NCBI RefSeq assembly: GCF_026151205.1
Contig: NC_087084.1
Location: forward strand, 10,445,453 to 10,505,452
Direction: 5' to 3'
From: Bolinopsis microptera
Lineage: Eukaryota; Ctenophora; Tentaculata; Lobata; Bolinopsidae
Length of the DNA: 60,000 nucleotides
The position numbers and the translations under genes were made by a program. Numbering within the stretch: position 1 is the first letter of the stretch; every line of letters starts with the position of its first letter. A model generated the notes under the pieces. That model did no database searches. It was given only the letters and a program-made list of their open reading frames with translations, and was not told where the DNA came from. Positions 37,701-49,700 of this stretch are shown in pieces.

Positions 37701-40700
37701 ATAGTTTTTAAAAGGTGACATTCATATTTAACTTCATTTTTCAACTTGATCATGACTATTAAAATACAGCTAATGCATCAGGCGAATACAGAAACTGACA
37801 GATTTACGCTCCGCTAAAACCACGAGACAAAAAACAAAACCGCACAAGGAGAACAGATAATAACAGATAAAGAAAGATAAAAACAGATAAAAACAGATAA
37901 TAACAGATAACTCTTTACCTGGTGATATCAGACTGCAACTGTTCCTCCTTCTCCTTCAACTCCTCCTTCTCGCTCCTCTCTGAATCATACTTCTCTTGAA
38001 GTGATCGTAGCTGTGTTTCTAATTCCGTGTTCTGTACCGTTTTCTCCTCTCTGGTAGTTAATCAATTAGTTAAATATATGTACTAGATACGCTAACCTAC
38101 TATCGACTTTAAATTTCTTATTTAGTATACAAAATATATATATATATATATATTATGTAAACCTCATCTAAGATATTAGACGACACATATTACACAGTGT
38201 TGTACTGCACTTTATTTAACTACGTACTTATATCATTACAATGGGATAAGATGTAAGATTATTGTGAGATCTTGGCTGTAGGGTATTATTACATGACCTC
38301 TAGAAGTCTATGATAATTAGTAACATATGAGTTGACCTAGAAACCACCTCATATGAATTACATTCATCGTCGAAATTATTATATTATGTGCATAATACAT
38401 TATTTATAAATACCATACGTTGGCAGTCTTTATGTATGTACATTGTACCTATTTTTCAAGTTCATTTCTGGAATGACTAGATTAAACACTGCTGAGTATA
38501 AGTTTTATCTTAATAGTGGTGTTATTAAACTTCAATATTATAATATTATAGTACATACTTTATGAACAGTGTAAACTGAAATGGCGTACATTATTACACT
38601 GTCCACGGTTCTATGTCTAATATAATGCATATATAACAGTGGTCTCATAGAATATAACGCAGTGCACTGGTTTCTAATGTAACATGGTGAGTGGATAGGC
38701 GGCAGTAGATGTACAATACATAATATGTTTCCATAACTTACTCATTTTCTGTATGATTAACTGAGGTAAAGTTACCTTAACTGAGGTAAAGTTAAGTTAT
38801 GACTGGAAAACTATTTTTAAAAAGGTTGGTTTTATCGATCTAAAGTAATTAAATTTAGATTGAGGATACTTTAATATTGTGTAATCACTACTACACTAAG
38901 TTTTCTAAGAAAGAGTAATTCAAGTACATATAATAAAAGTTATACATAAATATAATATAACTTATGTAATATAATTTACCTCTGTTTGTTCTGAAGTTGT
39001 TCAATCTCCTTCTCTCCTCGCTCACTCTGCTGCTTCAAATCCTCCTCCTTACTGCTAATCTGTTGTCTGAGTTCAGAGTTCTCGGTACTGACTCTCTCCA
39101 GTTCCCCTCTAATACCGGACATCTCCTCTAGCAGGTCCTCTAGTGAACTATCTCGGTCCTGGAACATTAGTGTGACGTCATGTCACGTGTGGTTACGTCA
39201 TGTCACGTGGTGTGCAAAGCTATAATCATTAAAATCTTAAAGTTCACAACAAAAGTACCTTGAGAACATTTAGTTTCCTGTTAGAACTGTCCAGTTCCTG
39301 TTTTAAAGCTGCTACTTTGTTGTTTAGTAAGGTTACTTGACCAGCGTACTCCTTCTTACTGTCTTGTAGCTCCATAGCCTGGGGAGTAATTAAGGTTAAT
39401 TAAGTGATTAGATTTAATTAGGGCTTAAATCAGTAGGGCTGATAGTTTAAGCAGGGGCGTTTTATAAGTAGACGCTGATCATGGTAGTTATAATTAATTA
39501 TTCTAGCTTTCGCAACAGTTTGATTGTTCTCTTATCAGTAGTTTTATCTGACTTTACACCCGTACGCCGTGCTACACAGCTTACCTTTTGTACAATGGAT
39601 TTTTCTGTGGAAAATCTTAACAGACTTGAAAAGGAGTTATCGTTGGCGATGAATGACATTCTGAATATTTAAAAAACTGAAAGTGTCACCGAACTGAATC
39701 ATTCGAGATTGATGGGTGTAAATAAAAACCCCTTGGCTACTGCTGTTGGGAATCTTTCTAAGCTGATGACTGGTAATATTAAACTATGCAAATGTGCATT
39801 GTGCGGCCAGCACGATAGACAGACTTAAATCAGAACAGCTCAATTATCAGATCGAACAGCAACAGAAACAACTCGACTCTGTCCAGAAAACTGTATAAAT
39901 CGAGATGAAAAAAAAAACAAGGAGCGACATGGTGAAGAAGAACTGCGAGGCGACTACAAAGTACAAGTGCTCCGTCTATTAACAGTAAAAAGGGGGTTGT
40001 GAAAAACGTACTTCAAGATAACATCCGCAGTAAGAACTTCATTATCTACGGTGCACTTACTAAGATGTTGCACACGACGTGGCAGAAGAAGTGATCAATG
40101 ATATTTGGGATTCACACGATAATCCTCAAGCTGTGGCTGCAAGTTCGATCGGGACTAAAAAACCTGCAGGTAGTGGTAAACCGAGACCGGTAAAATTGAC
40201 ATTGGCTTGTGCGGAAACAGTGCAAATAGTTCTTGCCCGAGCAAGAAATCTGAAGAAATCTGGTACATGATCACACCTGACAGAAAGAAGGAGGAAAGAT
40301 CAGCTCATCAGAAACTTGTTGTCAAAATAAAAGAAATGATAACTTTTCAACCAACAAAGTATCACTATATTAGGGCAGGATTTTAAATGTAGATAAGATG
40401 TATCATGTGCGTTCGTTGTCTATTTTTCTATGATTTGAGTGTCTAATTGAGACTAATGCGTATATATTTTTTGATTTTTGCTGATAATGAGAAACTGTAT
40501 TGTGAGTTTTGAAACTGCAACCGTGATTGTGACTCAGGTTTGTGATGACTTGTGGAGCACACATCGCTGAATAGAAATCGCGAAGCAGGTTTCACAAAGG
40601 CCAAGTGCATATAATCTAAAGCCTTTTTCTGAGGACACATTACCAGTAGTTTTTGTTATATATAACAAAAAACATATATGTTTTGTGTTACGATACATCT

Positions 40701-43700
40701 TTTGATTTTTGGATATGTTGCAGTTGATATGTCCTAACAAACAGTTAGGGCATACCAGTTGGGCTAATAATTCAAGCAGGGTTTAAATCAATGGGCGTAT
40801 TATAAGTAGGCGCTGATCATAGTAACGAAAAACAACTTTTATTGCTTCTCTTTCCAGTTTTGATTTTTGAAACAAGTAAAGTTCAATATCAATCAATTAG
40901 CTCAATTAAACACTAATTAAAGTAACCTTGTTAACATCTCTATCATGCAGCTCCCTCTTCAGTCCGTCATTATCAGCACTAAGTTTACTGATCTTGTCTT
41001 GTAGTGATGAGGTCTCTTTCTTGTACTCTTCTAACTGGGAGAGGTAACCGTTCTCTTTTACCTGTTAGAGGGTTAATTGGTAATTAATAAGGTCATTAAT
41101 TAGGTGATTAACTAAAGGTCAGTAAGGGAATATGTTTATTGTAAAGAAGCGCCGAGAAAGTATATTATATATTAGTCTGCCGATGGCAAATCTCCGCAAT
41201 TATCATTTGGACAAGTAAAGAGATCATATTTTAGTTTGTTTTGAAGCGTAACAGCGTTGGGATTTGATTGCTTCCTATTTGTTGTTGTTCGTTGTCACGT
41301 GTCTAAACAAACTTGTAACACCTCCCCACAACTATTATACTTACACTGATATCACTGTTGAGTTGTGCTATAGTATTCTCACACTCAAGAACTCTCTTTT
41401 TAGCAGCAGACACCTCGTTTGTTACACTCGAGACGTTGTCAGACTTGGAATCTACCTGCAAGTAACGTCACGTTATGTCCATATAAGTATAATGGTTCAA
41501 TACAATATTTCTTTGTCCATATAAATGGGCAATGGCGTTTTTCAGATGTTTTATTTTAGAAGCGCGATGGAGCAAGGAACTGCAGTGTAAGGCTAGTATC
41601 CAGATAACAATGGAATGTTGTCACCTATACATACCTAATACAACAAGAAAATATCACCTATAAACAGAGGAATGTGTGTATGTATAAGGTCACGTGACAA
41701 TACGTTAACAAACCTTGGCCTGTAGTTGGATTATATCCTGTTTGTATCTCTCCACCTCAGTTACAAGCTGGAATATCTCCTGAGATCTTAGCTCCTGGTC
41801 TCTCTTGGACTGGTCTAACTGAACCGTTAACTCAGCTGTGGTAAACAATTTGTTAGTTTTTCAATTAACAATAATTGATAAAACAATTAACTTATTTGAC
41901 AATTAATTAATTGACTTACGAATTAAGTAAATCAATGGTTATTAGACTTACTAATATTGACAAGTGAAAGTGAAAGTGAAAATAAAAGTGAAAGTGAAAG
42001 TGAAGGACTCACTGATTCTGTGCCCCAACTCCTCACTATTAATATTAGTAGGGGTATGACCTCCAGTATTATCACTAATATCCACTAATATCTCGTTACT
42101 AGACGTCACCTCACCACATGCTCTCTGCTCATCTCTTTCAAACTCTAACTTTTCTAACCGCTCTTTCAGCTCCTCCTGTAATGATGTTATCATTCAATAA
42201 CTAATTCATTGATTCATTAACTCATCAATCAATTAACTTTCTATAAATTTCTACGACCTGTCTATTACATTTTTTCTGCCGACATTGAGAAAATGACACA
42301 TTCTCCGGTTCAAGTTCAGGAAAGGATCAGGAAAGGATATTAATGAAATTTCCCAGTTTCCTAGATCCTTAATAACCAATTTCCTATCATTAAGTAAGTT
42401 ATTTTAACTTGATCTCAACTAACCTTCTCCTTGCTAAGAGAGTTGGTAGCATCAATACCGTTCTGTATCGTACTCTTACACTTTGACAGCACCTCTTCCA
42501 GTCTCCTGATCTTATCTTTAAGTTTGGAGTTTCTTCTTCTGAGTGTCTCTGTCACTACGTCATTGTACTCGCTAGCTTCACTCATTATAGACTCCTAGAG
42601 GAGTAGGGTTGTTAAATGTTAAGTCACGTGACACTACATTATATCAAATTTTAAATTCACGTATTAACTGATTTTGAAAATTTTACTATAATATGCTCAG
42701 TTCACCAAGATTTAGATTGTTAATCATTTGGTACATGACAACTCATGAGATCTGTGGCTAAAAAGGTTTACAGCTGATTTATATTGACTTCATTAAAATT
42801 AATAACATATTTAGTAATCCCCTTGGGAAAAGCAGAGATACTAAAGAGAAATATTAGTCAAATATTATTAGAAGTACTCAAATATCAAGTTTCCTGTACC
42901 AAAATTTCACTGTTGTGGCGAAATGTTTTTTACTTAGTGAGTTCACTGTGTAATGTGGAAGGAACAAGACAAGATTAAGGCACTGGAAGCATTTAAAAAT
43001 TCACCAATTAGTCCCAAATACAAATGGGACATGATATGAAGGTAATACAGCTCCAGATGCTATCTAACGCGTTATAAATCAAGAGGCTTGCATATAATGA
43101 ACATATTGACACGGGTGCAGAGTTGAGTCTGTACGGAACCTAGTAGTTTCAGATCCTTGTTTAACTTGCCGTACAGCAAGGTCATCCACTACTTTAGCCC
43201 GGCGAGGCACATAACTCCCTCTACAACTCCATGACAAATGCTTCATATATACTAGCCGAGTTCACAAGTTATATCTTTGTGTTTGAGAAGAGCTCGTTAG
43301 AACTGCTTCCTTTCCCTTCAGTATCCCACAGTCTCTCGAGTTTCGTAACTGCCAGAGAACTCTCTTAAACAATTACTAGACTCGGTGATTATAAATCAAG
43401 AGGCTTGCATATAATGAACATATTGACACGGGTGCAGAGTTGAGTCTGTACGGAACCTAGTAGTTTCAGATCCTTGTTTAACTTGCCGTACAGCAAGGTC
43501 ATCCACTACTTTAGCCCGGCGAGGCACATAACTCCCTCTACAACTCCATGACAAATGCTTCATATATACTAGCCGAGTTCACAAATGCCCAAATAAGGTT
43601 GTACTCCAGATGCTATCACAAATAAGGTTGTACTCACAGTATCAGAAAAGCCTCCCATAGCAGATATGTTCTGGAGTTGCTCTCTAAGTGTCACTATTCT

Positions 43701-46700
43701 GTCATCTTTCTCTTGAAGTGACGTCACTAGCTCCCTTCTCTCGTCCACTATAGAGGTCTGGGGGAGTAGAGAAGAGATAAGAGATAAGAGATAAGAAATA
43801 AGAGATAAGAGGAGAGGAGGAGGTGTTATTGTTTCAGGTTAGAAGTATAAACAGGTAATGTTTAGTACGATTATTCCACGATTAGGTAATTAAATAATCC
43901 ATTAACCAACTAAAATCAAATTACCGTGGTGTCTTTGAGTTGTGTTATTTTCTTAATAGCCCTGTCCTGACTGACCGTCAGACATTTCTGAAAAAGATAG
44001 GAAATTTTATTCCCTTTCTCAATAATCTAATCTGCTGCGGGTGCTGCAATTAAAGAAGTTATTATAATTTGAGCCGGCCGCCTTCAAGTGAGGAAATAAT
44101 TAAAACTCCTGATATAAACCACTCTGTAGACGAGAACTCCCCTCAGAACCCTTATATTTAACCGTTAAACTGGCTCATGGAAATGAATCCCTCTGTAAGG
44201 TCATAATATGTGCAGTTTACGTTTGTAAGGTTGCTCCTCAATTTTCAATAATTAAAATAACAATTTCCTCCCAGCCCCATTATTTATACACATTGTACAT
44301 GTTAATGTCATGTACACACTATACTATACAGGTCTATATTGTACAGTGTGTACAGTTTACAAAGTACATGTAATAGAGTCAGGGAACTTGTACGACTAGC
44401 TTACACAATGTTTCTCCAAAACTAAACCCTCTGCATCATCAATCACCGTCCGTTTATTTATGTATTTATAAGTCAAGAATAATCGTTTTGTAAGCTTCAT
44501 AGTCCACACTGAGCTAAATATGACCAAATAAGATATGTATTATAAATACATACCTGTAGATTTTCGTTCTGTTTCTGTAGCTTCTGGCAAGTCACTGACA
44601 ACTGAAATAAGATAACGGTCAGAGTGAACAAAATCTGAACAGACACTTTCGGTTCCAGTTTCAGTTTCAGTTTAAGACAATCTGACACTTATTATGTATG
44701 TGACTATAGCAAATAAATGAATGTCGCCGGAGAGGCACCATTAGAGTAGAGCGAATAATGCGACTTCGCAACCAACAAAATGGTGCTCTGAGTGTTACGG
44801 AGTTATCTGCAGTTATACTTAGCTGCCATTTACCCAAATTGAAACTAGCTTCAACTGCTAATTTATCTCTACACATGTGAATAGTAAACAGTTACATTTG
44901 AAATTATCAGAAATTTATCTCAGTTGTACCGTCAGATGTGACTGAGAAACATGTATTTAGGTACGTAATGTACTAGTTATGTATTATATTATGTATTATA
45001 CGTATTTACTATTTAGGGATATTTGCAGGAATGACGTGTTGGTATAGAGAGCGTCCAGAATCCAGATAATTGACTAGCACAAAGCACAAGCCGTTTGACT
45101 AGAATTTAGAGATACTAAGATAATCCACAAATGTGATAAAAACTGTGTAGAATAATGGGACTCACCTCAGAGCCGTTGTCAGAGCCTAAAGAGTTAACAG
45201 AAAGCGAACTAGAACACCTCCTTAAACCACGATACGACACATTACTTCTAGACCTCCTAACACCACTAATACTTTCTCTTTCACCTTCTAGATTCGGTTT
45301 CACTTTCAATGTACTACTGGATTTCCTTAGCCCATACTCAGGTACAACTCCGTTCAAGATTCCATACTTCAGATGCGGTGACAGGTTTTTAGGGGTGCTA
45401 GTTTTAGAGGTGTTTAAAGAGTCGGTGTTTTGAGAGGATTGTGATTTGCGTAAGGAGTACCGTGACGTCACAGGAGGGGGACCACTGTCGCGCTTATCTG
45501 ATCTGGTCGCACGTGCTGATAAAATGTGCTCTGATGGTGACTTCTTTACACGTGCAATATTGCTGGAATTTGTGGTATTTTGTTTCCTGCTAGGAGGAGT
45601 TCTGGCGTACAAATACTTGCTTTCCTTGATGAAAGTCTCTATTCTCTGACTTGGTAAAACACTGACATTTGAGCAACTCTGAGATTTAGAGACTGATGTT
45701 GGTTCTGGAGACGATGTTTTAGAAGCTGGTGTTGGTTCTGGAGATGATGTTACGTGGTGCGGTTCTGTTATCATTGGAATGGGTTCTGGAGAGTATAGGG
45801 TTGGATCCGGAGACTCCAAACTGATAATACTGGAAATGTCTGAGGTTACAGAAGCAATATCATCGTAAACATCTGCGGTGTTTTCTTTCCCCACCGCAGT
45901 TCCGTTACTAAAAACTGGTTTCATTGTGCCTGATTCTGGGGTGAATTTTCTGGGTTTAATAACATTCTCTATGGGATTCTGGAGTTTGAGGTTTCTGGGT
46001 GTGATAGGTTTAGGACCGTGAGGTATTTTTAGTTGGGGAACACCACTTTGACTTGATCCAGCCCCACGTGACGTCATCACCTTGTCACGTGACGTTACAA
46101 CTTTAGGTTTAGAAGGGGTACTATAAGCTAAAGGTGCAAACTTTTTCTTGCTTCCTTGAGGAACTCCCGATCCATTTGATGAAGGTTTGGAAGGAGTACT
46201 TGTAGACAAGGGATCAAACTTTTTCCTAGTCCCTTGAAGAACCCCAGACTCATGGGTAGCGGGATTACGTTTGGTAGTTGTGTTGGAGAAGGTTTTAACT
46301 GCTGTTGGAGATGAGAACCTCTGTACTGATTTGGTGGAAGAGGAGGAGGGGTTTGTGGAAGAGGCGGTAGAGGGGTTTGTGGAAGTGGCGGGAGAGGGGT
46401 GCAGGTGGGTGGAAGAGGCTATATTGTCTTTATTAGGTGAAGGTTCCGGTTTTGATTCACCAGCTTCCAATCTATCTGATTTACTTGATGGTAGGATGGG
46501 TTGGCTATTAGCCATCATGGTTTGTCGAGTATATTTCAAGGGTAAAAGAGGATACTGCCCGTCTGAAGATGGACACCAGAGGAGTATGGGATGAGTTACA
46601 GAGGAGTAAAAGAGGAGCAGCCTGCAGCACCAGCCAGGTTGTATTTATATCAGGACTAGAATTGAAGGAAAGGATAGGGTATCTTCCATGGGAGATGGGC

Positions 46701-49700
46701 TCTATCTGTTCAGTAATAACGATTTAAATCTAATACTATTTAGTCAACATACTTATTAAAGAAATTACTAATTGGAAAAGATTTCAAAATTCAAAAGCTT
46801 AATACAGAAATGGGATCGTACAATAAAAGACAATAAGAGTGATTCACAGTATATTACTATTAGATAGCAAACTCGAATTGGTAACGAAACAAAATGAAAA
46901 ATAAGCAATTTGACAAAGATCCAGCACGTTAATGCAAAGAGATTCAGTAAGTAATTTCTAATGTGCACAAAATAATATTACGCAAGTAACTGCACAATAA
47001 GCTATAACACGTCATCTCTGGAGTGGTAAGCCACTAGTAAACAGTCTACACTCGACAGTAAAACTGAGAAATAGGAACTAGAATATCATTGTTAGAATAA
47101 TATGCAGACTAAAAAGTAATCCAATTGAGGCTAGCAAATTACAGAACAGAACGTTCAGTCGAAACGGTGTAATAAATTTGCATTAACAAGCAGGTTTGGC
47201 AAAATGTATCTAGTGTATACATGTGGTGTACTGAACGTGGAGCCAAGTTGAATGATTGAGCCATTGTTTATTAGCCCACATAGAGTATGTTGAATGTTGA
47301 TAATATCAGCTATTGTTGAACAATTAACACGATGCCTTGGTATATAATAGAGTCATAGAGTACTGCAATCATTACAATAACCACACTGCGACCTAATAAT
47401 CTAGCTTGTACAATGAACTTGTCTCAATGTACAATGTACCTGTCTCAATATATACATCTGCTGCTTCAACGATCAAAACAAATGTTATTTTACACCAGTA
47501 CATGTTACTCCATATTATACACTATATTTATATTTTAACAAAATGCAACATTTGATTTCAACTTTTTAACTCTTCACAAGCAAAAATGAAATGTTTGACC
47601 CTTCAAAACATAGCAGAGACAACCTTCACTGAACTAAAATACAAATTATTGAATGCGAACTAAATCTACATGAACTAACAGAACTACATCACTATATATC
47701 AGAGAGGTGCACCACCCACCTGCTGCCAGCAGTACAGTTTACTTGCTGGTTATGAGGCAACATATTATGTAGTGTACGAATGGATTGATCAACAGTTTGC
47801 GCAACTTTATAAAATATTGGTATAATATGATTCATATCATGTTAAAATTCATTCCTTTCAGGATTACTACTATTGTTTATTTAATAAAGTAACTACCACT
47901 TTTGTTAAGACTTTATCAAAGATTTCAATGAGCAACATGTTATCCTATATCATTAATTACAGCCCGTATAATGACATGAACTAACTAAGCAGTGAGCAAG
48001 AAAACAAAGGCCACTACAACAGAGAGAGCTGCAGGAAGGAGAGAGTGACCACTAAAAACTAAAGTTCACAACTGACGGTATATAATGATGATGATGGTGG
48101 TGTAAACCACTTCAACTGATGATCACGTAATATGATACACGGAGAGTAAGAGTGTGACGTGTAATTAGGGAAGGGACTACTAGTCTGAACATTTGAGTTA
48201 CAATATGAACCTTGAGACTGTTTAGTTAACTAGGGCTAATTGGTTAATAAAACTATTATGGCCCGCTTTATACCAACGAGCAAGTACTTCACAAAACACA
48301 AGATAAAGTTCAAACTAAACACGCAAAGTAAGCTAACCTGCAAACAATTGAAGAAACTGAACTGTAACTATACAAACAAAGGTAACAAGTTATACAATAT
48401 ACATTATACAACCTGTAAAACTAAACACAAAGACTGCACAGATTACAAAGATAACACTTGTTTTAATACAACATAAAAAACAAACAATACCCCAAGGAGC
48501 CTGGAACAATATAAACTACAGCCAACATATCGACTACTGTTGCGGCAACTTGAGAAATATCACTAACGCTCTCGATATGGAATAATTGGCGAGCATTAGA
48601 AAAGTTGGTATTTAGGGTGGCGGGAAGCGGTGCACATTCTGCAGATTGTTTACACTTTACATGTGGTGTACTGTACAGAATGTGTGACGTCATCACGGGG
48701 TTCGTGACGTCATCACGGGGTTAAGGTGAACATGACGTCATCAAAATACCACAGTGTCGGCATTTCAGCTAATATTCCCAGTATTTCATTAGGTGAGGGG
48801 TTACAGTTTACACAGACGAGCACAGAGAGGTGTACTTGAATTTAGTGCCAACGGGAACTGTGATACACGGTTTCAATGATGCCGTTAATTGTAAAATGTA
48901 AATTCTGGCACCTCTTGACATTGGTTAGTGAAGGAAAGTGTAGGTTTTTACGTGGGGATTATTTTCTGTAAAACACAATTTTGCGTTATCACACCACGTG
49001 ACGTCACCACAAGACCACGTGACGTCACCACAAAACCACGTGACGTCATCACAACTAACCTTGTCAAGTCTTTCCCTGTTCTTCCCGTATCTCAGCTTGT
49101 ATCTCTGGTATCTATCATACAGTTGTTCGTACGTCATACTGTGTCCTAGCTCGCTTGTGTCGGATACTATTGATTCAGACAGTTCAGAGATGTCTATCAG
49201 AGCTGAAAACATGGAGTAGGATAAACATGGGGTAGGATAAACATGGAGTAGGATAAACATGGGGTAGGATAAACATGGAGTAGGATAAACATGGAGTAGG
49301 ATCTTATACAGGATGTTGTAGAGAATTAAGTACAGAAAATAACGCAAATATTGCGCTGAAAATTAAGAGTAGGTCAGTGAATTTGTCTACGAAAATAACA
49401 CAAATACGACGGCATTAAAACACAACATGAGGTCACCACAACACCACGTGACGTCATCATAACACCACGTGACGTCACCACAACATCACGTGACCCCACT
49501 CACCAGCTCCGCTCCCCGCGGTACCAGGTTCCGTTACAAGAGCAGTCTCCTTCAGGATCTCAACCTGGGACTGCAGCTGGAAAATGAGCTCTGACCGCTC
49601 GTTCAGCTGCTTCCTGTACTCGGTGGTGAGGGAAGCTTCTGTTTTATATTTACGTAGATCCTCCCTCATGGTCTTAGTATCTTCCTGATTTTAGGAAATA

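Noticed and set aside
48240-48476. 78-codon Lys/Asn-rich frame
   Set aside because: AT-rich composition, no splice-supported partner and no recognisable domain.
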